This document shows, one piece after another, positions 37,001-43,760 of a DNA stretch of 64,000 nucleotides. Where the stretch lies: assembly GCF_039555335.1 (NCBI RefSeq), contig NC_092628.1, forward strand, positions 82,486,315 through 82,550,314, read 5' to 3'. Within the stretch, counting starts at the first letter, position 1. Every line of letters starts with the position of its first letter. Origin of the DNA: Amphiura filiformis. Lineage: Eukaryota; Echinodermata; Ophiuroidea; Amphilepidida; Amphiuridae. The notes under the pieces were generated by a model. It worked only from the letters and a program-made list of their open reading frames with translations. It made no database searches and was not told the DNA's origin. Made by a program: the position numbers and the translations under genes.

Positions 37001-40000
37001 TTAAAAAGGAAAAAAAAAAACACAAACAAAAACAGAAAATCGCAAAAAAATAATATAAAACACTACTGGAGAAAACATTTACACATAATTACACAAACGC
37101 GTGTAGTGAAAGTCGCCATCTTGGATGACTAAATCAGACTGTACGAGGCCAGTAAATCAGACTTAATGTGCAGCGGGAGCGGGAGGTAGATTTGCGAATC
37201 AAGGATTCTCACAAAATTCTTTTGCGAGAAGCCATATGGCACATCTGAATATAGCAAATAAGGATACCGGTATACAAGGTCTTAGCCAGCCATGCGTCCA
37301 CCCGTCTTTAAGATGGGCTAATCTAATTTTAGACGGGTGGATTTATTGGATTTTACAGATGTGATAGCTCTAAAACAGATTATTTTAAGGTTAATATGAA
37401 CTTGAGACTAATTCAGAGTGACATGTAAAGGCCAAATCAGGATATATTTGACCCCAGTGACCCTTCCATAGGTAAAGACAAGTTGTTTTATATTTGAGGG
37501 TCAAATTTTAGTATCTGCTTGGACGGGTGGTTTCTGATTTCTGGCTAAGACTCTGCCGGTATACATGTATATAAATTATAATTCAAGACAGAGATAAAAA
37601 CAATTTATCGTGTCTGATGTCACTGTCAATTACGATCCTTGATTGGTTTACACAGGTTAATCAGCGTGTAAAAGGAAGACCGATCTATCTGGTGCTGTTC
37701 GGAGAAAAGGAATAGCAGCAAATGGCGAAAAATTACGTACTTTTACAAGGCAAAAAAGCAGCTTTTCTAGGCATTGTCGACATGGTGCCTTCACCAAAGA
37801 AAGTTTCCTACTATAAAGACCTAACTTTTGAGATGGTTTGCATGTCGAAAGGTGCAAAATTAACAATAAGGCGCCCGGCCGGTTATAAATCCGCGTTCAG
37901 CAAGTCATCATCACAACACTTGTAAACAAACCGTGCTCGAGTTTGATTGACAGGTGACGTCATACGCGATAAATTGTCTTTACCTTTGTCTTTCATTATA
38001 GATACGCAGGCCAAAACCTAGGGAAGCTCCGACGTTAATCAAAACACATGAGACAATAATGGGGGAAAAGCTGCCCAAAATCCTTCCAGACGAGTTGCCT
38101 AAAAATGATGCATATGTGTGACTATGGTGAGTTACGCTAGAAGCTGTAAGGGAACCTACTTACAAGCAAAGCAAAGCAAAAAGCTGAAGCCTTAGAAGCA
38201 GATTAATTATTTGAAATTTTCTTGCAACTGGCTGGAGCTACAAAGAAGTGTTATGGAGCATCCTTGAAGAGGAATTCCCTAAAGACCAAGTTGTCTATAT
38301 TTAGAAAAATATTATAATAAATGAATACATGTATAACAATAAACATTTGTAATTTACTATTTTTAATCTTATTCCATAATGTATGCCTTATATGGCTACT
38401 TTCAATATAAATTATTTGGTTTTGCTACAGCATTTCCCTCTCGAAATTCTTAAACTGCACCTTAAGTAGACAATATTTAATTTATTTTGCTTGCTACTGG
38501 TTGGGACTTCGCTTGCGAAAGATTCCCAAGCGTCCTTGTTGAAGTACCTAAAGAATGAAGCCTAGATATAAATAGTGTTTTGTTAAAAGGAAGATGGACA
38601 GAAAAGAACTAATAATAGCCTGGACCAGGAGCTAAAATGAGCTCCTGGTCCCAAAGATGGCTCCTGGTCCTATAATTTATAGTGTAAAATATTGGATACA
38701 CCAGGAGCCAAAACTGGGCAACCATGGGGTAAAAAAAGCCTGGGTGCCTGGTTAATATAAGACTTGTTAATAACCATTTTTTATTCCTTTATAACACAAT
38801 TACAAGCATTTGCACTTTTTAGCGAGCAATTTTTACTCAATTACAAAATGCTATTTTTTTGCTTGTAAACATTGTTAAAATGTATGCAAAAACTTCCTCA
38901 TGAAACCACTACCGCCACTTTCTAAACTTGCCCATGCCTTTCAAAAATGGAAACAAAGGACCAGAGCATGAAAATTGCACCATTTTTGGGAGTGGCGGGT
39001 GGGAAAATAAATATTTTGGATCCATATCGGATGAAATCTGAATGTGATGTGATTTGAAGGGGACAGTCACAACACAAGCCGACCTTTCTTTGAAAGGCTT
39101 GCCTCCATAGGTCCACGAAACGACCCCACCAAAACACGCATTGTGATTGGACCAAACCACTAGTTGCCACACGCGCCAAGCTAGGTCATATGACAACGAT
39201 CTCACCGGGTCAAAGCAAGATGACATTTTTAAGGTCGCCAAAAAGGGCAATACCATTCTCTGCATATACGAGGGTCAGTCAGTATGTACATTGTATTAAG
39301 AGTTGACTTGTGACGTCATTATGTGGATTGTTTTCATGGCATTTCTCAATGATTAGGCCGTATAAAATTAATGTTTTGGTTCTCGTCCATAGGATTTTCA
39401 TGAATTGATGAGGGAGGGAGGTTTTTTTTTTTTTTTTGTTTTTTTTTTTCCAATGTAAAATTAGCATTGTCAGTAGGCCTACATGTAGTTTTCGGTCTTC
39501 TCCAACAGTGCTCGAGGAAACGATGAGGCCCTTTTTTTTTTTTTTTTCAAATGTGAGATTCTGAGGATAAACCCCTGGAGTACCACAAAAAGACTTGGAA
39601 GTGATGCTTGTTCTCTAATAAACTTATTTATATGTATGAAGATTTCATAAATCATTCCAAAGTCTAAAAAATTAAAAATCTATAAAAAAAAAAAAAAAAT
39701 CTGACAAATCCCAGAAATTGAGGAGGAGGGGCGAGAACCAAAATATTAATTTTACACGGCCTTACATGTAAACACTGTACATCAGCGATCGAATTCGACG
39801 GTATCGCATCGCAAAATGCGATGCAATTTCCATCAACTGCTATGCACTTTTCCAAAATGCATAGCTAAAAGTGCTATACTGCTATGCAAACATGTGTTTT
39901 GCATAGCACAAACTGCGATGCAAAAAAATTGATTGAATTCGAACCCTGCTGTACCTTTGTCTTAAAAAAAGATTGATTTCAATTAAGGCTGGCATTTTCG

Positions 40001-41912
40001 GTCGGGTAAACGGGTACCCGCCCGAGATTACATTACCCGGTAGGAAATACCTCCCAGGTACCTGAAATTAAAAAAAAAAAAAAAAAAAAAAAATTTTTTT
40101 TTTTTTTTTTTTTAAGTTTTTATTTTTTCGGTTTTGTAGTGTCCCTGGACCTAGACCTAAATGCTAGGATCATTCATGGTTGACCTAAAAAAAAAATAAA
40201 AAAAAAAAAAAAAAAAAATTTTTTTCGGTTTTGTAGTGTCCCTGGACATAGACCTAAATGCTAGGATCATTCATGGTTGACCTAAAAAAAAATTTAAAAA
40301 AAAAAAAATTCAAGATATTTTGTTATTTTTAATATGAAAATTGATAATTTGTATTCATGTCATAGTCTATTAATGATTTCAAAATGCATTCAAATTCAAT
40401 ACATTTTGAAATCATTAATAGACTATGACATGAATACAAATTATCAATTTTCATATAAAAAATAACAAAATATCTTGAAATTTTTTTTTTTTTTTTTTTT
40501 TTTTAGGTCAACCATGAATGATCCTGGCATTTAGGTCTAGGTCCAGGGACACTACAAAACCGAAAAATAAAAACTTAAAAAAAAAAAAAAAAAAAATTTT
40601 TTTTTTTTTTTTTTTTTGCAATTTCGGGTATACGGTTACCCGCCCGAAAATTGCGGCGGGTACCCGGGTACAAAATTACCCGAAAATGCCAGGCCTAATT
40701 TCAATACAATTTTAGCCTGGGTAAGGTGTATCTGTGATGGGGGTCATAAATTATTTGTTGACGAAATAGGGGGGTCGCAAATTCGCAATGACTCGCAATT
40801 TTATTGACGCTGACTTTTTGTAAATTTGGGACCACCCATCCCCCCCAGGCCCCCACCTTCTGAAGAAAATGCCAGCCCCCTGATTTGATTAGCAAAAATT
40901 GGAGGATCTTCGCAAGCAAGATACATGTACATGTACTGTACTGCAACTAGCGCTGACTGAGAGACTAGTGACAAATGATACAGTTTGTAATATTCAATTA
41001 GATATAGGTGACCCCGGAGCCAAGTCACTTCCGGTCAGGAGCACAGCGCGGCGCAAAACCCAAACAACAACACAACATCGGCATTTACGTTTTGTTTGTT
41101 GTCAACGGCATATAACCCGGATGTTAACAACTTACCCGGATGACCGTGGTGATTAAACATCAAGTAGATGTATGAGAGGGAAACGTCAGTTAACACATAA
41201 TATTTGCTAGTCAGCCAAAATGGCCTAAACTGGCAATACAAATTTACATTGAAATTTAAAAGAACCGCTTGCTCAAGGAAACCTACATAAATATGTTGTC
41301 TATACTTCACTTGACCCAAATATGATTTTTTTTGGTGATGAGAGACTCGCACATAATTTCAGAGGGATTTTGATAGCAGTTCCATTAAAAAAAGCTGCTA
41401 TCGTCATGAGACTAAGATCTAGAAACACCCCTGAAATGCTTTTTTTGGGAATTTTGCTAGCTGAATCTTTTTGATGAAAGTCAATCTTTGACTAGATGTA
41501 ATTTTGCTACGGAAAGTGATATGACAAAAAGGTTTTCAGTGTTGGCTTTCTTTACTCAAGGGCTTTAATTTGATATATAAAATGATGCAGTTTGATGGCA
41601 AATTTGAATTCACCTGGCATACCTAGTCATAGTCATGATTGATTGATAGTCATAGACCCTAAATTTATCAAGGACTGTGAAGTGCGAATATACATGTTTA
41701 ATAATACGGGCCCGGTGCTGGGGCGGTACCATTATAATTTCAAACAGGTAGTAACAGGTACCCATGTGATTTCAGCATGCAAATTATGTGACATCATTTG
41801 TTATCCATGTCAAATACAATTTTATGTAGTTCACACAAACACAATCAACACTGAACATTTATGACTTACTCAGCAGCAAATGCTGTCTTGTTGCAAAATC
41901 ATTCTCAGACAT
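15923..41912 (-). CDS. MAP2K4: MAP2K4 (MKK4/SEK1) dual-specificity kinase kinase
   Basis: This cytoplasmic MAP kinase kinase phosphorylates JNK and p38 on Thr and Tyr in the stress pathway. Eleven exons (15923-26576) join in exact phase; with the proposed first exon at 41870-41912 the product is 429 residues (human 399). Landmarks in that numbering: JNK-docking-type site QRNRPRLNF about 22-30; a Q5 run at 73-77 and PHQ repeats near 91-99; glycine loop GQGNFG at 142-147; ATP Lys164 (MAVK); catalytic HRD ending Asp262; DFG 280-282; activation sites Ser290 and Thr294 in SIART; APE 304-306; and a C-terminal tail [13 protein letters not shown] that matches the DVD docking region for upstream kinases. 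SIART and the docking tail identify MKK4 rather than MKK3/6/7. Intron 1 would be 15 kb and packed with transposons. The kinase body is secure; the 5' end is inferred. Confidence 0.93.
16545..16590 (-). CDS. MAP2K4: MAP2K4 exon ([15 protein letters not shown])
   Basis: A 46-bp exon between acceptor cctatttcag and donor gtaagt. Its first base completes a Cys codon, then [15 protein letters not shown]. It contains the conserved RP of kinase subdomain XI. Confidence 0.93.
16939..17095. repeat. Palindromic repeat (ttttaaaatattgg family), copy 1
   Basis: Arms of about 35 bp pair around the centre: ggtcgagctaccagttttaa with ttaaaactcatagcgagacc. The flank holds atcattattatgttttggat. The same arms and flank occur at 47253-47450 in the opposite orientation. 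Confidence 0.7.
17120..17296. mobile_element. TGTGA-ended MITE, 5'-truncated copy
   Basis: It matches the right half of the element at 21248-21502, sharing tttgattttgatcgacatc and gactcattta, and ends with atcaca next to ta. The left end is missing, perhaps removed by the adjacent palindrome. Confidence 0.6.
17395..17543 (-). CDS. MAP2K4: MAP2K4 exon ([10 protein letters not shown] ... VDFVSK)
   Basis: 149 bp between acceptor tttgtcag and donor gtaagt. It encodes [31 protein letters not shown] and FVDFVSK. Human MAP2K4 has YELATGRFPYPKWNSVFDQL here, so the match is close; the leading Tyr is replaced by Ser. Confidence 0.94.
17588..17941. mobile_element. 9-bp-TSD TIR element, copy 2 (MAP2K4 intron)
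   Basis: It starts cagaggatgtttaaagacat and ends aggaatgcctttaagccccctctg minus strand complement of the start. It is flanked by atctacgca at 17579-17587 and 17942-17950, a perfect 9-bp TSD. It lacks about 20 bp present in copy 1 (near ggctgcagttttaaa). Confidence 0.92.
18700..18777 (-). CDS. MAP2K4: MAP2K4 exon (PERIDP ... SLGITL)
   Basis: 78 bp, 26 codons, phase 0 at both ends. It encodes [18 protein letters not shown] and VWSLGITL: the end of the APE motif and the subdomain IX Asp. Donor gtaaga, acceptor aatttaacag. Confidence 0.94.
19587..19839. mobile_element. TGTGACATGATC MITE, copy 1
   Basis: Ends tgtgacatgatcaagggg and ccccttgatcatgtcaca-like (here cccttgatcatgtcaca) are inverted repeats next to TA on both sides, consistent with a TA target as in Tc1/mariner relatives. 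The interior matches 51266-51498 (gaaaacaatagaaaacaaaa, ccaatatctcaaaa). Confidence 0.8.
20231..20358 (-). CDS. MAP2K4: MAP2K4 exon (catalytic and activation loops)
   Basis: Two bases complete Asp262 of HRD. Then come [37 protein letters not shown] and RPYMA. Ser and Thr of SIART are the activating phosphorylation sites of this family. Acceptor ttgtacag, donor gtaagt. Confidence 0.96.
20490..21147. mobile_element. TGTGACACAATC MITE interrupted by a nested insertion
   Basis: TIRs tgtgacacaatctggtccat and atggaccagatcgtgtcaca flank the element, with TA on both sides. Without the insertion at 20634-21033 the element is about 258 bp, like its relative at 11739. It lies in a MAP2K4 intron close to the activation-loop exon. 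Confidence 0.85.
20634..21033. mobile_element. Nested palindromic insertion with 17-bp flanking repeat
   Basis: Arms at 20632-20727 and 20885-20980 are near-perfect inverted repeats of about 96 bp (starting agagtccaagagcagaaata). They continue into a GC-rich centre that also pairs partly. The insertion is bounded by two copies of cttttaataggtccaag (20617-20633 and 21017-21033). About 36 bp of unpaired sequence follows the right arm. The class is unknown. Confidence 0.8.
21248..21502. mobile_element. TGTGATGCGATC MITE
   Basis: The left end tgtgatgcgatcaagc and right end gcttgatcgcatcaca are perfect inverted repeats; TA follows on the right. The interior has tgaccatatctctggaccat. It belongs to the same TGTGA-ended group as 19587 and 20490, and is the full-length relative of the fragment at 17120. 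Confidence 0.8.
21571..21622 (-). CDS. MAP2K4: MAP2K4 exon ([17 protein letters not shown])
   Basis: 52 bp. It encodes [17 protein letters not shown] plus the first base of the catalytic Asp codon, bounded by acceptor tcaatacag and donor gtgagt. Confidence 0.94.
22032..22151 (-). CDS. MAP2K4: MAP2K4 exon (hinge region, [10 protein letters not shown])
   Basis: 120 bp, 40 codons. It encodes [36 protein letters not shown] and [17 protein letters not shown] is the hinge and start of the C-lobe, near identical to vertebrate MKK4. Confidence 0.95.
23256..23375 (-). CDS. MAP2K4: MAP2K4 exon ([20 protein letters not shown])
   Basis: 120 bp, 40 codons, phase 0 at both ends. It encodes [40 protein letters not shown]: the alpha-C helix and strands beta-4/5 of the N-lobe. 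Confidence 0.95.
23771..23884 (-). CDS. MAP2K4: MAP2K4 exon (glycine loop and ATP lysine)
   Basis: 114 bp, 38 codons. It encodes [38 protein letters not shown], which holds the P-loop GQGNFGSV and the invariant Lys of MAVK. Donor gtatgt, acceptor ttaccaacag. Confidence 0.95.
24459..24700. mobile_element. Inverted-repeat element with octamer motifs
   Basis: The ends ctggctgccctctaatttgc and (rc) ctagctgccttctgatttgc pair. The arms carry atttgcat / atgcaaat octamers three times. It lies in the MAP2K4 intron before the RLRYQNW exon. No TSD was identified. Confidence 0.65.
24707..24741. repeat. Perfect short hairpin
   Basis: Arms tttgaaggaacatt and aatgttccttcaaa (14 bp) are exact reverse complements around the 7-nt loop attatga. 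It abuts the inverted-repeat element at 24459-24700. Confidence 0.8.
24987..25041 (-). CDS. MAP2K4: MAP2K4 exon ([18 protein letters not shown])
   Basis: 55 bp between acceptor tgtttccag and donor gtaagt. The first base completes Ile, then [18 protein letters not shown]. Human MAP2K4 has RLRTHSIESSGKLKISPEQ here. The Ser in the human RLRTHS site, reported as an AKT target, is not conserved. Confidence 0.88.
25150..25282. repeat. Inverted-repeat element (accctatggaagacat ends)
   Basis: The left end accctatggaagacatgacc pairs with the right end atgtcttccatagggggt. The interior has a second pairing (cttaattttccatacagggt with ccctgtgtgaagattaag). A partial relative lies at 12327-12406. Confidence 0.7.
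25331..25696. mobile_element. 9-bp-TSD TIR element, copy 3 (MAP2K4 intron)
   Basis: It is the same element as 10264 and 17588, starting cagatgatgtttaaaggcat and ending ctttaagcctcctctg. Flanks ataaatatc at 25322-25330 and 25697-25705 are a perfect 9-bp TSD. Confidence 0.92.
26297..26576 (-). CDS. MAP2K4: MAP2K4 exon (N-terminal docking and low-complexity region)
   Basis: 280 bp. It begins with two bases of a split codon, then [20 protein letters not shown] and a Gln/Pro/His-rich tail (five CAG codons, PHQ repeats), ending with AT of the Ile completed by the next exon. RNRPRLNF fits the basic-plus-hydrophobic MAPK docking site and aligns with human KRKALKLNF. Confidence 0.88.
26727..26769. 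repeat. Perfect 21-bp-arm palindrome
   Basis: Arms atcagggctacttgacctg(tt) and (aa)caggtcaagtagccctgat are exact reverse complements around one central g. It lies in the large MAP2K4 first intron, 150 bp upstream of the docking-site exon in transcript direction. The short open frames here merely read through it. Confidence 0.85.
28793..28828. repeat. Perfect short hairpin
   Basis: Arms ttccatccgacatg and catgtcggatggaa (14 bp) are exact reverse complements with an 8-nt loop caagaatt. Confidence 0.8.
29629..29833. mobile_element. hAT-like MITE, 'gagttctgactgggg' family, copy 1
   Basis: It starts cagtgccgcgccagg and ends gggcaccgccactg. The flanking octamers ctacaccc and cttcaccc match at 7 of 8 positions. 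The interior shares aatttcaggggg, gaaaaatcaacaa, tttttgtaattttggg and gcaagagttctgactggggg with 46021-46220. Confidence 0.85.
30481..31243. repeat. Tandem duplication, period about 391 bp
   Basis: The block starting acagcacctaaagtcttgat (30481) repeats from 30872. It includes gcatcctcctcagcaaatgt, gtaacccgacctaccccaaa, a poly(T)/poly(A) tract and gagcgagagcaatcgctc. Copies differ mainly in homopolymer length. Single relatives lie at 46740 and, in reverse, 60660. Confidence 0.88.
34335..34516. repeat. 182-bp near-perfect palindrome
   Basis: Left arm gagaataagcgatagg...gtccaatatttt and right arm aaaaatattggacctgcctg...cctatcgtttattctc pair over more than 80 bp each. The centre pairs as gtggatgcc / ggtatccac around gggcgcagc. 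It lies in the proposed MAP2K4 first intron. Confidence 0.88.
35788..36134. mobile_element. TTAA-flanked MITE (aggggcatttcgtgatcc), copy 1
   Basis: It is bounded by TTAA on both sides, with ends aggggcatttcgtgatcc and ggatcacgaaatcctcct. TTAA targets are used by piggyBac and Kolobok-type transposases. A shorter relative is at 58394-58646. Confidence 0.82.
35943..35972. repeat. 30-bp loopless perfect palindrome
   Basis: The half-site aatttcgttctggtg is followed directly by its exact reverse complement. It lies inside the TTAA-flanked element at 35788. Confidence 0.9.
36256..36599. mobile_element. TIR element (aataccgtatagttcctaat ends)
   Basis: The left end aataccgtatagttcctaat matches, inverted, attaggaacaatacggtatt at the right end. 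Inside both ends are aagcgccc / aaacgcccc phrases. It carries the pol fossil at 36382. No clear TSD beyond the TIR was found. Confidence 0.78.
36382..36489 (+). pseudogene. Ty3/gypsy-type pol fossil, internally deleted
   Basis: One frame reads [17 protein letters not shown] followed by [18 protein letters not shown]. The first part matches the reverse transcriptase thumb motif of Ty3/gypsy retrotransposons (FLGLxGYYRxFI). The second resembles the start of their RNase H domain (LxxDAS...GxGAVL), with catalytic Asp apparently changed to Glu. The tens of residues normally between them are missing. It is a short dead fragment with no coding role. Confidence 0.65.
37275..37555. mobile_element. hAT-like MITE with perfect 8-bp TSD (gtcttagccag)
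   Basis: Ends caaggtcttagccag and ctggctaagactctg are imperfect inverted repeats, each followed inward by ccacccgtc / gacgggtgg. Flanks ccggtata at 37267-37274 and 37556-37563 form an exact 8-bp TSD. Confidence 0.88.
38622..38651. repeat. Short hairpin with ctcctggtcc repeats
   Basis: Arms ggaccaggagct and agctcctggtcc are exact reverse complements with a 6-nt loop. Two more ctcctggtcc/caggagcc copies follow within 90 bp. Confidence 0.75.
39355..39762. mobile_element. TIR element (aggccgtataaaattaat ends)
   Basis: The left end aggccgtataaaattaatgt and the right end (rc) aggccgtgtaaaattaatat pair, then ttttggttctcgtcc with gcgagaaccaaaa. Long poly(T) and poly(A) tracts lie inside. No convincing TSD was seen. 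Confidence 0.75.
39984..40697. mobile_element. 714-bp palindromic element with perfect 8-bp TSD
   Basis: TIRs taaggctggcattttcgg and ccgaaaatgccaggccta extend into a nearly complete palindrome: acccg-rich outer arms, then ggtcaaccatgaatgatc arms, then a centre at about 40310-40480. Poly(A)/poly(T) runs mark the joints. The flanks atttcaat at 39976-39983 and 40698-40705 are an exact 8-bp TSD, as in hAT elements. The left arm also has an inner partial duplication (tttgtagtgtccctggac twice). Confidence 0.9.
41136..41160 (-). CDS. Alternative candidate MAP2K4 first exon
   Basis: On the minus strand, ATG opens MFNHHGHP plus one base, then donor gtaagt, also in the right phase to join GTGGSGQR (as Asp). 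It sits beside a CpG-rich stretch (41020-41150) with an ETS-like cacttccgg. Short ATG-to-donor matches occur by chance, so this is only a candidate; it could be an alternative promoter exon. Confidence 0.25.
41870..41912 (-). CDS. MAP2K4: Candidate MAP2K4 first coding exon
   Basis: On the minus strand, gacaATG opens [14 protein letters not shown] plus one base and meets a perfect gtaagt donor. The phase (one base) is what the exon at 26297-26576 needs, giving Asn before [12 protein letters not shown]-like sequences lie about 45-65 bp upstream of the ATG (on the minus strand). No homology supports these 14 residues, and a second phase-compatible candidate exists at 41136-41160. Confidence 0.42.
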
Positions 41913-41956
41913 TGTCAAGTTGAACACAGTTCACGATTACCAAGATATCACCTTGA

Positions 41957-41976
41957 TTTATAATATATAATTTATA
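41957..41976 (-). promoter_or_regulatory. TATA-like sequences upstream of candidate exon 1
   Basis: Two minus-strand TATAAA hexamers (rc of tttata at 41957 and 41971) lie 45-64 bp upstream of the proposed MAP2K4 ATG. They would place transcription start roughly 30 bp before the ATG. AT-rich DNA yields such hexamers often. Confidence 0.3.
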
Positions 41977-42738
41977 CAGTAGCATACAGTAGCACTCAGC
42001 ACTCCAAAACAGCTGAGCTACTAGCTGCTCATCTACACAAGTTTTCTGTTGTGGTTGCGATCTGACACAATTGTCACAACGTCAGATTTTCGTTTGTAAA
42101 ACCAGCATACGCCTTATTTTGTACGGCACAATTTGCACTAAATTTTAGAGGCGATCGCGCCTCAAAATACGGTAAAAATCCATTTAAAATTTGACTATTA
42201 CGTCCCTAGGAGCTTGCACACTGTGTATCACCTGTGCTATGCTATGTTTGGCTTGTGATATACTGTATTTCAGAGAACAGATGATGACTCACCAGGTCGT
42301 CTTGGGGGTTGATGAAACGCCATGTTACAGCAATGATTGACCGATCAATTTCGGGTCATGCCCTCGCTCTGAATATCATTAACCCGAAGCTTTAATACGA
42401 TCCGAGTATCTAAATACCGTAGGCAGCTGGTGCTTGTAAATTACTATTTTCAATAGTTTCGCACACTGAATGCTACTCGTAGTGGTTGGAAATTGTAGAT
42501 GAAATATTGCGTAATTGAAGTTCCTTCAGATTGAGACTCATCAGTTGTTTGTTAAAGCAATAATATGGACGGAAATAAGTCATTTTGGTAACCAAAGATT
42601 GGGTGGAGTCAATCGGGGAAATCCCAACATGTATTGACTCTAGATGGCGCTAACACGGCAAAAATTTATCTCAGTGGGTGTCAGATGGTACAAACCTAAG
42701 TTTGAGAGTTGGCTGTAAAATTCCGAAAAATTAAAAAT

Positions 42739-42834
42739 TAAACTGAAATTGCAAGAATTGTAGAAACTTGACACCGAAATGAAAACTCCTAATTCCGGAA
42801 TTTTGACAAATGAAGTTGGGGGTCATGGGCTATT
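42739..42834 (+). repeat. 96-bp direct repeat, left copy
   Basis: It runs from taaactgaaattgcaagaat to gggggtcatgggctatt and is identical, base for base as read, to 43392-43487. The two copies flank the element at 42836-43373. Confidence 0.92.
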
Positions 42835-42835
42835 C

Positions 42836-43373
42836 CTGGGGGGGCACTTCCATGACAGATGCCTCGGATAGACCCCTTTTTCAAACCGGCTTGTACCCAA
42901 TGACCCCCCGTTGTGTTATGGTCCTACCTATTACCCAATGACCCCCTTTAAAAAAATTCATGTACTCAATGACCCCTATTTTCTATTTCCTGCTATACCC
43001 AAAGACCCTAATTCCCAAAGCTTCCCAAATATAGGTCGTAGGCCTATTTGTGTTCTCCTCCAGAAATAATGAGATTTTTCACATTTCCAAATGTGACCAA
43101 GTTGTTTTTACGCAGTTGGCACTTATTTATGTGTACTTAATGATACTCTTTTGGCAATCCTGTACTCAATGACTCCCATTTTACTTTTTGTTACCCCAAT
43201 GACCATCCTTTTTTCAAAGTTTCACACCGAATGACCCCGTTTTTATTCAGGATGTGTACTGAATGACCCCATAATTTTGTAATTGTACATTTGACCTGAA
43301 TGCCCCCTACTTTTAACATGGCCGAGGCACATCCCTGCCATTTCAGATAGGGAGTGCCTCCTCGGGGCTATTT
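42836..43373. mobile_element. 'aatgacccc' interspersed element
   Basis: Repeated phrases of the type ccaatgaccccc / tactcaatgacccc run throughout. The ends (ctgggggggcacttccatga and, inverted, gccccgaggaggcactccct) are similar, suggesting decayed TIRs. A fragment of the same family is at 1652. It has no coding capacity. Confidence 0.65.
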
Positions 43374-43391
43374 AATAGGCCTAGACCTAAA

Positions 43392-43487
43392 TAAACTGAA
43401 ATTGCAAGAATTGTAGAAACTTGACACCGAAATGAAAACTCCTAATTCCGGAATTTTGACAAATGAAGTTGGGGGTCATGGGCTATT
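43392..43487 (+). repeat. 96-bp direct repeat, right copy
   Basis: Identical to 42739-42834. The 14-bp phrase ctatttaataggcctaga also occurs just before this copy (from about 43369) and at its end (from about 43483), so the duplicated boundary is complex. Confidence 0.92.
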
Positions 43488-43614
43488 TAATAGGCCTAGA
43501 CGGATACTAACTTGATAGCGAACATTTAGCATTTCAGTCGGCCAGTAATCTTGGCACCACTATGATTTTAATTTTGTTCTTTACCCAAAATACCTGCGCC
43601 AAGAAGAGTTTCTG

Positions 43615-43760
43615 TCCATTTTAAGATAAAAAAATAACATGGTAACGTGAAAGAAACCACTGTACCACATGGTTATTTTGGCCATTAAGCCTGAACATAA
43701 TGAGTTCTAGAGAGTCATTGCTCCGACACAAACACAAAATTCGGCTAATTCCATATAGTC
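43615..43760. repeat. Interspersed repeat, copy 2
   Basis: The phrases tgtccattttaagataaaa, acatggtaacgtgaaagaaacc, ttattttggccattaa and ggctaattccatat correspond in order to those at 5165-5335. Confidence 0.5.
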
